Assembly (NCBI GenBank): GCA_033722675.1
Contig: JAWVYO010000080.1
Span: 1 to 10,798, forward strand
DNA from: DATHYU01 sp033722675
GTDB taxonomy: Bacteria; Actinomycetota; Acidimicrobiia; Spongiisociales; UBA11373
Reading direction: 5' to 3'
Length of the DNA: 10,798 nt
The notes below the pieces were generated by a model. It saw nothing but the letters and a program-made list of their open reading frames with translations. It did no database searches and was not told the origin of the DNA. The position numbers and the translations under genes were made by a program. This document shows, piece by piece, positions 1 through 6,049 of the stretch (its first letter is position 1; every line of letters begins with the position of its first letter).

Positions 1-628
1 CGTCGGCCTCGTCCACATCGGTGTACGTGCCGCCGCTCGCCCCGGCGATGCACTCCAGCTGGCCGCGGGCGGGCGAACCGTCCTCGAGGTAGAAGCCGAC
101 GGTGTTCACCGTGATCCCGGCATCGGCGAGCTGGCCAGCGACCTCGCAGGGATCGGGCGGTGCGCACGTGTCCTCGCCGTCGGAGACGAGGATCACCGTG
201 GCGGCGTCACGCCCGGCGAGGTCGCCGGCAGCCTCCGTCAGCGACAGACCGATCGGCGTGTATCCGCTGGCACGCACGCCCTCGATGGCCCGGCGCATCG
301 CACCGGTGTCGAGGGGACCGACGGGCACGACGAGTTCGGAGTCCGCACAGCCCCGGACCGGGTCGTCATTGGACGTCCGGTGTCCGTAGACACGCAGCCC
401 CACGTCGACGCCGCCCTCGGGGAGCACGTCGACGAGTCGGAGCAGCGAGTCCTTGGCACCGTCGAGGAGGCTCCGGCCGCTCTCGTCGAGGGCATTCATC
501 GAGCCGGAGCCGTCGAGGACGAGGAGGATTCCCGGCCGGACGCCCTCCTCCTGCGGCGCCGCGGCGGGAACGCCGACGAAGGCGGTGGCCAGCGTGAGAG
601 CGACGAGCAGTCCGACGCGTCGGGTCAT
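1..628 (-). CDS. Secreted von Willebrand factor A (vWA) domain protein, N-terminal part (3' end beyond window)
   Basis: The gene starts at ATG 626-628 and is open to base 1, giving 209 residues without a stop, so the C-terminus is missing. Residues 1-24 form a Sec signal peptide: Arg-Arg at 3-4, a hydrophobic stretch, and a likely cut after the Ala-Ala-Ala at 22-24. The mature protein begins directly with a vWA fold. The metal-ion-dependent adhesion site (MIDAS) is complete: Asp39-Gly-Ser41-Gly-Ser43, Thr124 (in GYTPIG) and Asp150 (in VSDGED). vWA domains with an intact MIDAS bind a divalent metal and usually a protein partner. Four Cys follow the core and suggest disulfides outside the cytoplasm. 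It is divergent from the small gene at 705, with 76 bp between them. The start lacks a good Shine-Dalgarno but fits the signal peptide. The fold is clear; the partner and the role cannot be told. Confidence 0.88.
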   Translation of the reverse strand, partial: MTRRVGLLVALTLATAFVGVPAAAPQEEGVRPGILLVLDGSGSMNALDESGRSLLDGAKDSLLRLVDVLPEGGVDVGLRVYGHRTSNDDPVRGCADSELVVPVGPLDTGAMRRAIEGVRASGYTPIGLSLTEAAGDLAGRDAATVILVSDGEDTCAPPDPCEVAGQLADAGITVNTVGFYLEDGSPARGQLECIAGASGGTYTDVDEAD

Positions 629-690
629 CGTCCCAGCGTCCGGCAGGCGCGCTCGCCCGACCAGAGGCCAACGGCCAACCTCCCCGCCGG

Positions 691-696
691 TACGCT
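691..696 (+). promoter_or_regulatory. Candidate -10 element (TACGCT) of a leaderless promoter
   Basis: TACGCT fits the actinobacterial -10 consensus TANNNT and ends 8 nt before the GTG start at 705, so transcription would begin at or next to the start codon. There is no Shine-Dalgarno before that GTG, which agrees with a leaderless mRNA. The same arrangement (CCGGTA, then four bases, then a C/G run, then GTG) occurs at 6291-6312. Confidence 0.5.
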
Positions 697-704
697 CCCG
701 ACCC

Positions 705-1034
705 GTGCCCGACCTCGCCCCCGCCTTCGATGCCTTCGACGACTGCGACGCCGCCCTCGTGAAGCTCGAGAAGCTGTGCTGCGATCCCGGCCGCAGCCCC
801 CGCATGGCGGAACTGGGCCGAACCGTCGATGCGGCGCGGACCGCCCTGCAGGGCGATTTCACGGCGGCGACGGCCGAGGAGGCCCTGGAGCACCTCGAGA
901 ACGCCGGTGCCCAGCTGGGGCGCCTGCAGGTGGGCTGCTGCGCGCCGAAGCGGCTCCCGCTCTACGCCCGGATGCTCGAGAACCTCACGACCATCCAGCT
1001 GACCGTGAACCGGGAGCTCGGGCGGGGCCACTGA
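705..1034 (+). CDS. Small cysteine-containing helical protein of unknown function
   Basis: 109 residues from GTG 705 to TGA 1034. I do not recognise a family. The sequence looks mostly alpha-helical, with heptad-like Leu/Ala spacing, and has no signal peptide or membrane segment, so it is probably cytoplasmic. Five Cys are present: Cys14, the pair Cys25-Cys26 (LCCDP) and the pair Cys78-Cys79 (GCCAPK). Two Cys-Cys pairs in a short helical protein could bind a metal or form a redox pair; that is inference. The frame is open upstream to about 453, but that part overlaps the vWA gene on the other strand and is Arg/Pro-rich noise. GTG 705 is preferred because the residues downstream look protein-like and a -10 box sits 8 nt upstream. 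The gene converges on the large minus-strand gene, with 12 bp between the two stops. Confidence 0.7.
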   Translation: MPDLAPAFDAFDDCDAALVKLEKLCCDPGRSPRMAELGRTVDAARTALQGDFTAATAEEALEHLENAGAQLGRLQVGCCAPKRLPLYARMLENLTTIQLTVNRELGRGH

Positions 1035-1046
1035 ACGGCCCGGGAG

Positions 1047-4000
1047 TCACTCACACACCGACGAGAGGACGAGCGCCTTCCAGTAGTACAGGATCGACCC
1101 GGGCGGCACGAGCGTCCCCGCTCCCGGGTCCTGCCGCGTCACCCGCTCGGTCGCCGGGGTCGTCTGCACGCCGCAGACGGGCGGGTCGTCCCCGGCATGA
1201 CTCGCCTGAAGATCGGCGCCTCCCAGGTCCGGGACCGGCGTGTAGCCGCTGATCCGCTGACCGGTGATGTCGGGAACCGTGACGAGGTCGACGCAGTAGT
1301 ACCCGTAGCTTCCTGCTGGCGTCCGGCCGCCGCAGCTGTTACCGAAGGCGTAGTACTCGGTGTCGAGACCGGCATTGCCGTAGAGCCAATCGCAGGCGGC
1401 ATAGTCACCGCTTGCACATGCCTCGTGCTTGATGTCGAGCTCGGGGTCGACGGTGCCCGAGCCCGAATCAGAGCCCGAATCCGAGCCGGAGTCCGAACCG
1501 GAGTCCGAGCCGGAGTCCGAGCCGGAGTCCGTACCCGAATCCGAGCCGGAGTCCGTACCCGAATCCGAACCGGAGTCCGTACCCGAACCCGAACCGGAGT
1601 CCGTACCCGAATCCGAACCGGAGTCCGAGCCGGAGTCCGTACCCGAATCCGAACCGGAGTCCGATCCAGCGTCCGTTCCCGAGTCCGAACCGCCGTCCGA
1701 CCCCGAATCGGATGCCGGTTCCGTGTATGCGCCGCTGTAGACCACGACCGTCGACCCGATCGGCACGCGGCGACCCGCCGACGGATCCTGCTCGGCGACC
1801 CGACCGTCGAGGTCGGGGACGTCGACCGCCCTCGTCCCACCGAAGTCGTACTCGAGACCCCGCTCACGCAGCTCCGCTCGCGCCTCGGTGAGGGTGAGGC
1901 CACCGAGGACCGGGACGCCGACCGTCGTCGGCTCCGGATCCTGAGGCTCGGGCTCTGGCACCGGGGCCGGTGGCTCGAATCCCATGGACTCGAAGAACCC
2001 CGGGACGTGGAAGTCGTCGTCGACGCACGTCGAACCGCTCTCGTCGAGGACGTCCCAGTTGTACCGGGAGCACGGCACCCCGCGGGTCTTGTCCGAGAAG
2101 GCGTGGCCCTCACGCATCGCGCCTTCAGAGCCCGTGTAGTCCTGGTCGTAGAGGAAGGCGAACTGCTCGTCGTAGAGCTCGACACGAGCCGAGAGGTCTT
2201 CGGGCGTGCGGCCGCGCTCGCACTCCTCGAGCCCGTCTTCGCTGTCGATCTGTTCCCGGATGTGCGACGGCATCACGTGCAGAGCAGCGTCGACCGTCAT
2301 CCCGAGCGCGGTCCCGGTGCCGAGCGGCACGCCGCTCCCGGGAACCAGACTCGACACGTCGAGAAGCCAGGTCGCGAGGTGTCTTGCAGAGATCGGAATG
2401 AGGACGGACTCGCAATAGTCCCGGTCGTAGTAGGTCGCGTGCTTCGACTCGGCCACGTGGAGGAAGTAGCCGCCCCCCGGCCCCTCCCGAGGACACGCCC
2501 CTTCGATGACGGGGTCGCCGCCACCCCGTGACGTGCCCGGTCCGAAATCGTCGATCGTCCGCTCCGTCGCGCGGAAATACGTCTCGGTGAAGGTCGCCGG
2601 ATCCTTGTGGGCGATGGCCCGACCACCCAGGAGCTGGAAGTCGGCGCCCCGGCACTGCCCGCGGGCCGCGTCGCGGCGGCCGAGGGCGATGACGAACCCC
2701 TCGTTGTCGCCGAAATGGGCAGCCATGCCGAAACGTCCGCCGTCCCGGCGGTAGAACACGGTGTAGACGATCTCGACCCGATCGGCGTACTCGAGCTTCG
2801 TTGCCACGTTCCCATTGCGGGCGTAGGCCTGGACCCGGGCGAGGATTCGGACGATCTCGCCGCAGCGTTCCTGCGCCGACAGCTCGAGTCGCGGCATCCA
2901 TGCCTTCGCGAGCGCGAGGCGTTCCGCAGCGAACGCGGCCCGATGCGGGGGATACCCGGCCTCGGCGGCGACGGTCTCCACGAGGTAGTCGGTCGTGTCG
3001 TACGCCGGCGTGCCCTTCCCGTTGGATCCCCCTCCCGGTCCCGGAGCACCGCAATCGAGCTCCGACCAGAGGCCGACCTTCTCCCACGGCTTCTCCGGAC
3101 AGATCATCGAGCCGACGAGGCACGCGGTATCGCGGTCGATCGCTCCCATCACGGTCACGATTCCGGCGGCGACGAAGCCCTCGTCGGAGAAGAGCTCGCA
3201 TCCGAAGTCGAAGGGGCCGCACCCACCGCCCGAGCCCGGCATCACCGACACGGACGACCACCGCGCCCACCTCTGCTGATCCGCGTCGGAGGAGACGCGT
3301 CCTCGATCCCGGTTCTCGCAGGCGTCGACGAGGTCCGGGACCGAGAGGGTGAAGCGTCCGGTCTCGCTTCTGGGAGCGTCGGCGTAGAGGTCGTAGAGAC
3401 GTTGACACCCTTGACGGGGCTCCATCGGGACGAGATCGGCGGCCTCGGTGCGGAACGTTCCGAACTTGCCGAAGATGTCGCGAACCCGGGGAGTGTCGTG
3501 GGCGGGCCGTACGCGAACCTCGCCCGACCTCGGATCCCCCGACGGGGGGAACACGATGGATCCGGCGATGACGACATCCGGCTCCGGGGTCGACTCGTCG
3601 TCCACCACGAGGATCGCGCCGTCGCGCGTCACCACCCAGGCGTGATCCTCGGCCGGATACGTGTAGCCGAGGCTGATCGGCTCGGGATCGATCACTCGGA
3701 TCTCACCGTCGCGGGACACCGACACGCGCACGCCGTGGCGAGCGGCGCTCCCGACGAGGTTGTGTCGGAACCCTTCGCGGTCCTCGATGAGGTATCCGGG
3801 CCCGCCCCGAACGACGCCGGGGGTGTCGTCGAGGACCTCCTCGACCCAGGCCACGTCGGCGTCTGCACTCGCGATCGCCAACGAGTCGGACGTCTCGAGG
3901 AGCGTGGCGGCACGCGCCGGCACCACCCACGCATCCCCATCGGGCGTGAAGGCGGTCAGATGGTCGTCGACATGCGTGTACACGGTGCCGTCGGTCGCCG

Positions 4001-4496
4001 TGATCGAGTACCCGGCGAAGGGATCCGCCCCCGGCACCCCCGCCCCGAAGAACGCAGCCGACGCGGCGGCCACGGCCGTCGGCCGATCGGCGGGAGCCCC
4101 GGGAACGGTCTGCGACGCCTCGGCCGCCGACGGCGGAGCCGTCGAGGTCGCAGCCGCCGTCGAACCCGCATCCCGGCGATCCTGCGAGACGGCGTACCAG
4201 GCACCGGCACCGCCGGCCGAGAGGAGGACGAGCACCGAGAGCACTGCTATCCACCGGCGCCTGCGATGGCGCCGCCGGCCCCGTCGGCGCCGCTCTCGCC
4301 GATCGGCCTCCGCCCGAGCAGGTACGGGTGGCGTCGACAGGCGGGCGGCGCACTGCATGCAGTACTTGGAGCCGGGACGGTTCTCGGTCCCGCACCGGCG
4401 ACACGTGTACGAAGCAGGAGATGGGGCGGCCGAACCGCACTCGCTACAGAACCGAGCACCGGCAGACAGCTCGGCGCCACATGATGGGCACCTCAT
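1047..4496 (-). CDS. Large membrane-anchored zinc-ribbon / PASTA / Ser-Asp-repeat protein
   Basis: 1149 residues. In order: a zinc ribbon with Cys3, Cys6, Cys17, Cys20; a second with Cys32, Cys35, Cys46, Cys49; an Arg-rich stretch at about 66-81; one transmembrane helix at about 82-103. The positive charge places the ribbons in the cytoplasm and the rest outside. An Ala/Thr/Pro linker follows, then some 700 residues I cannot assign. Their first part has short motifs such as DGTVYTHVDDHLTAFTPDGD that recall PQQ-type beta-propeller strands, and Cys are scattered later. A PASTA domain spans about 857-924 (EQDPSAGRRVPIGS is typical). Residues 929-1014 are a Ser/Thr-Asp-Ser-Gly repeat. About 1020-1065 is a small Cys motif (GDYAACDWLYG, then SCGGR) that I recall from other actinobacterial envelope proteins. 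About 1073-1140 resembles a second PASTA unit (QDPGAGTLVPPGS). PASTA domains usually bind peptidoglycan, so a wall-contacting envelope protein is likely. The substrate and exact role are unknown. Confidence 0.88.
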   Translation of the reverse strand: MRCPSCGAELSAGARFCSECGSAAPSPASYTCRRCGTENRPGSKYCMQCAARLSTPPVPARAEADRRERRRRGRRRHRRRRWIAVLSVLVLLSAGGAGAWYAVSQDRRDAGSTAAATSTAPPSAAEASQTVPGAPADRPTAVAAASAAFFGAGVPGADPFAGYSITATDGTVYTHVDDHLTAFTPDGDAWVVPARAATLLETSDSLAIASADADVAWVEEVLDDTPGVVRGGPGYLIEDREGFRHNLVGSAARHGVRVSVSRDGEIRVIDPEPISLGYTYPAEDHAWVVTRDGAILVVDDESTPEPDVVIAGSIVFPPSGDPRSGEVRVRPAHDTPRVRDIFGKFGTFRTEAADLVPMEPRQGCQRLYDLYADAPRSETGRFTLSVPDLVDACENRDRGRVSSDADQQRWARWSSVSVMPGSGGGCGPFDFGCELFSDEGFVAAGIVTVMGAIDRDTACLVGSMICPEKPWEKVGLWSELDCGAPGPGGGSNGKGTPAYDTTDYLVETVAAEAGYPPHRAAFAAERLALAKAWMPRLELSAQERCGEIVRILARVQAYARNGNVATKLEYADRVEIVYTVFYRRDGGRFGMAAHFGDNEGFVIALGRRDAARGQCRGADFQLLGGRAIAHKDPATFTETYFRATERTIDDFGPGTSRGGGDPVIEGACPREGPGGGYFLHVAESKHATYYDRDYCESVLIPISARHLATWLLDVSSLVPGSGVPLGTGTALGMTVDAALHVMPSHIREQIDSEDGLEECERGRTPEDLSARVELYDEQFAFLYDQDYTGSEGAMREGHAFSDKTRGVPCSRYNWDVLDESGSTCVDDDFHVPGFFESMGFEPPAPVPEPEPQDPEPTTVGVPVLGGLTLTEARAELRERGLEYDFGGTRAVDVPDLDGRVAEQDPSAGRRVPIGSTVVVYSGAYTEPASDSGSDGGSDSGTDAGSDSGSDSGTDSGSDSGSDSGTDSGSGSGTDSGSDSGTDSGSDSGTDSGSDSGSDSGSDSGSDSGSDSGSGTVDPELDIKHEACASGDYAACDWLYGNAGLDTEYYAFGNSCGGRTPAGSYGYYCVDLVTVPDITGQRISGYTPVPDLGGADLQASHAGDDPPVCGVQTTPATERVTRQDPGAGTLVPPGSILYYWKALVLSSVCE
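1455..1712 (-). repeat. 12-bp tandem repeat encoding 21 tetrapeptides of Ser/Thr-Asp-Ser-Gly
   Basis: The 258 bp encode residues 929-1014 of the large protein as 21 consecutive four-residue units plus a final Ser-Gly. Most units are SDSG; six start with Thr (TDSG or TDAG), and single units read SDGG and SGSG. The coding-strand unit is close to TCGGACTCCGGC, with third-base differences (GAC/GAT, TCC/TCG, GGC/GGT), so the copies are near-identical but not perfect. Such Ser-Asp tracts act as flexible, often glycosylated stalks in surface proteins such as the staphylococcal Sdr family. Here the tract joins the PASTA domain to the Cys-rich end. Confidence 0.92.
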
Positions 4497-4585
4497 GGGC
4501 GGTCTCGTCGGTACCGGGGCGCGCGCCGAACGGAGGCGGTCGCACGCTGCGCCGACGACTGTCGGCCGCTATCCCTTCCCATTCA

Positions 4586-4621
4586 GGCGCACCCCCATGC
4601 GCCCCCTCCCGACGGATCCTA
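4586..4621 (-). promoter_or_regulatory. Upstream region of the large gene: candidate -10 box and a small hairpin
   Basis: Reading on the minus strand, TAGGAT (4616-4621) fits a TANNNT -10 box about 120 nt upstream of ATG 4496. Downstream of it, GGCGCA (4586-4591) and TGCGCC (4598-4603) form a perfect 6-bp hairpin with a 6-nt loop. No -35 box is clear. The start itself lacks a strong Shine-Dalgarno. The 193-bp gap between the genes at 4496 and 4690 shows no other feature. Confidence 0.3.
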
Positions 4622-4689
4622 CGCGGGGAAGGGGCCCGGCGCGCCCTGGGGTCCTGAATCGGAGCCCCGACCGGCCTCACGGCGTCCGG

Positions 4690-5286
4690 CTACGGGCAGC
4701 CCATCACCCAGAGGATGTCGGCGACGAAGCCGAGCAGCTGGTCGTCGTCGCCCTCGAGGTTCGGAGCGGTGAGGGTGAAGCCCATTCGGCGTTCGTTCAG
4801 CTCGTTCGGCGCCTCGTGGGTCGTGATGTCGAGGGTGCCGGGCCCCCGGTACTCCACGGCGCGCAGCGATCCGTCCTCCTGGACGAACTGCGTGAGCCGG
4901 ACGCGATCGATGGCGAGGGTCGCCAGTTCGCCGCCATCGAGGTCGGCCTCGGCCCCGGCACCCACGTTCAGGAGTGTCTGACCGTCCTGGCGGATCTGGA
5001 TCTGCACCCCGAACTGGTCGCCCTGGCACCCGCCGGCGACGATGAACTCGAAATCGTCGGACGGGAGGGCGTAGCCGGCGTCCACGGCGCCGCTCAGGTC
5101 GATCGAGCCCTCCACCACCTGACCGAATCCCGGGCCGGTCGTCCCCTCGCCGTCGGCGTCGTCCCCTCCACCGAGCGCGGTGGTGGGCGCGGTGTCTCCA
5201 CCGCCGACGTCACCGAGGTCGTCGCCTCCACAGGCCGACACGACGAGGGCGAGGAGGAGGGCGACGAGGACGGGCGTGCGAGACAT
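4690..5286 (-). CDS. Secreted lipoprotein of unknown function
   Basis: 198 residues from ATG 5284-5286. The N-terminus is a lipoprotein signal: Arg3, a Leu/Val/Ala core, and a lipobox ending Val-Ser-Ala-Cys19, so Cys19 should be lipidated and the protein held on the outer face of the membrane. A Gly/Asp/Thr-rich linker follows to about residue 55. The rest looks like a compact beta-rich domain, with one Cys in AGGCQGDQ and one two residues before the end (MGCP), which may form a disulfide. I do not recognise the family. A GGAG six nt before the ATG is a modest ribosome binding site. It lies upstream of the zinc-ribbon/PASTA gene on the same strand with a 193-bp gap, so co-transcription is possible but not shown. 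It is divergent from the riboswitch-controlled gene at 5529. Confidence 0.82.
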   Translation of the reverse strand: MSRTPVLVALLLALVVSACGGDDLGDVGGGDTAPTTALGGGDDADGEGTTGPGFGQVVEGSIDLSGAVDAGYALPSDDFEFIVAGGCQGDQFGVQIQIRQDGQTLLNVGAGAEADLDGGELATLAIDRVRLTQFVQEDGSLRAVEYRGPGTLDITTHEAPNELNERRMGFTLTAPNLEGDDDQLLGFVADILWVMGCP

Positions 5287-5312
5287 GCGAGGCTCCGGGA
5301 TCGGGGTGTCTC

Positions 5313-5318
5313 AATCTA
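5313..5318 (-). promoter_or_regulatory. Candidate -10 box (TAGATT) for the lipoprotein gene
   Basis: TAGATT on the minus strand, about 26 nt upstream of ATG 5286, lies in an otherwise GC-rich stretch and fits TANNNT. It would give a leader of about 20 nt. No convincing -35 box is seen at the usual distance. Confidence 0.45.
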
Positions 5319-5375
5319 TCGGGCGGCCCGGCCTGCGAAGACCCGCTCGCACCGGACCGTGTCACACCCTGCCCG

Positions 5376-5381
5376 TACGAT
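5376..5381 (+). promoter_or_regulatory. Candidate -10 box (TACGAT) driving the riboswitch transcript
   Basis: TACGAT fits TANNNT. A start 5-7 nt downstream would fall on G5386-G5388, exactly where the first helix of the predicted riboswitch begins, which is the expected spacing. No clear -35 box is present. Confidence 0.5.
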
Positions 5382-5385
5382 GCGA

Positions 5386-5528
5386 GGGCATCGAGAGCGA
5401 GCCGGCCGATCCGGCTCCGGCAACCTGGGACGGACCCCAAGGTGCCCGCACCGATACCAACGGTGCCTGCCCACACCGGGCGATGCGGCCGCCGCGAGGC
5501 GGCAACCACCGTCCAAAAGGAGGACCCC
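5386..5528 (+). promoter_or_regulatory. Candidate SAM-clan (SAM-I/SAM-IV type) riboswitch
   Basis: The leader carries the conserved SAM-I/SAM-IV core. P1: GCATC (5388-5392) with GATGC (5482-5486), followed by the J1/2 bases GAGAG (5393-5397). P2: GAGCCGG (5399-5405) with CCGGCTC (5411-5417). P3: GGCAACCT (5419-5426) with AGGTGCC (5440-5446), continued by GGG/CCC to a loop at 5430-5435. GGCAACC and GGTGCC are the SAM-contacting strands of the clan. P4: GCACCG (5448-5453) with CGGTGC (5461-5466), then GCCC/GGGC (5469-5472/5478-5481). After P1 come a GCGA-capped hairpin (5488-5493/5498-5503) and CCGTCC (5509-5514). That can pair with GGACGG (5428-5433) in the P3 loop, like the second pseudoknot of SAM-IV. 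An alternative P1 (GGGCA 5386-5390 with TGCCC 5468-5472) is possible. The clan assignment rests on remembered consensus, not on a search. Ligand binding would probably control translation of the gene at 5529. Confidence 0.75.
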
Positions 5529-5897
5529 ATGGTCCACCCCACCCACGCCCGTCGCGAGTTCGGCGACACCGCCAACGTCCGCTTCGGTCCCATCGTCGCC
5601 GTCGACGGCGCGACGATGACGATCCGACTCGACGGGGACCCCACCCGCTGGGAGGCCGCCGATGCCGACCGGCTCGCCGCGATCCTCGGTCGCGACGACC
5701 TGACCCGCCGCGACGGGCATCCCGTGGCGATGCTGAACGTCGAGCGGGCCTCGCTCGTGGCGATCGCCGTCGGTCCCGCGATACTGCCCGGCCGGCTCGA
5801 GGTCGCCTTCGGGGTCTTCTCCCTCGCCGAGGAGTCCCTCCCCGGCCCGTCTCCGGACCAGCCCGACTGGCACCTGGTGCGTGCAACAGCGATCTGA
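5529..5897 (+). CDS. 122-residue protein of unknown function behind a SAM-type riboswitch
   Basis: Starts at ATG 5529 with a textbook Shine-Dalgarno AGGAGG (5518-5523) six nt upstream, the strongest in the window. The frame stays open upstream to about 5442, but that part is riboswitch RNA. No signal peptide or membrane helix is seen, and there are no Cys, so it is probably a soluble cytoplasmic protein. The start (REFGDTANVRFGPIVAVDG) and an even mix of short beta-like stretches suggest a small alpha/beta domain. I do not recognise a family and can see no catalytic motif. The leader implies that the cell adjusts its level to S-adenosylmethionine, so a role in methionine, SAM or sulfur metabolism, transport or methylation is a reasonable inference, but nothing in the protein itself shows it. 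A structured 149-nt gap follows before the next gene. Confidence 0.75.
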   Translation: MVHPTHARREFGDTANVRFGPIVAVDGATMTIRLDGDPTRWEAADADRLAAILGRDDLTRRDGHPVAMLNVERASLVAIAVGPAILPGRLEVAFGVFSLAEESLPGPSPDQPDWHLVRATAI

Positions 5898-5949
5898 TTC
5901 GTTTTTCGCGGATTCAAGATCGGGATGCCGAAACGCCGATACCCATCTC

Positions 5950-6049
5950 CTCGGGGGCGATGCGGCTCGACAGGGGGGCTTCGGGACCAACTCGAAGATT
6001 GAGCGGGCCGCATCGCCCACCGAGCGAAACCGACCAAGGGGGGACCTTG
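5950..6049 (+). promoter_or_regulatory. Strongly structured leader RNA with a start-occluding hairpin
   Basis: Bases 5950-5969 can pair with 6004-6024 in a 20-bp helix: CTCGG with CCGAG, one bulged A (6019), then 15 bp (5955-5969/6004-6018) with a single G-U pair. The 34-nt apex contains a smaller CTTCG/CGAAG stem (5979-5983/5993-5997) and a run of six G (5973-5978). Just downstream, CAAGG (6035-6039) can pair with CCTTG (6045-6049). That hairpin would hide both the Shine-Dalgarno (G-run at 6038-6043) and the TTG start at 6047. No U-run follows, so a simple intrinsic terminator is unlikely. I could not match it to a known riboswitch class. No promoter is clear in 5898-5949; CAAGAT (5915-5920) is a weak -10 candidate. 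Confidence 0.6.

Noticed and set aside
1025..1041. GGGCC/GGCCC hairpin between the convergent stops at 1034 and 1047 as a terminator
   Set aside because: Only 5 bp with a 7-nt loop and no U-run; such stems are frequent by chance at this GC content.
1429..1740. Plus-strand open frame made of repeated Ser-Glu-Pro-Glu residues
   Set aside because: It is the complement of the SDSG-encoding array; the minus-strand frame is part of a long protein with zinc ribbons and PASTA domains, while this one has no start context or other domain.
2607..4484. Long plus-strand open frame opposite the large minus-strand gene
   Set aside because: High-GC genes leave long open frames on the other strand. This one is Arg/Gly/Asp-rich with no motif, whereas the minus strand encodes recognisable domains.
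4444..4680. 78-residue minus-strand frame overlapping the start of the large gene
   Set aside because: No ribosome site, Arg/Pro-rich, and it overlaps the zinc-ribbon coding start in another frame.
5950..6049. Fluoride, SAH, cobalamin or 6C RNA identity for the second structured leader
   Set aside because: GGCGATG recalls fluoride riboswitches and the minus strand has a C6 loop like 6C RNA, but the rest of the conserved bases and the second hairpin of 6C are missing.
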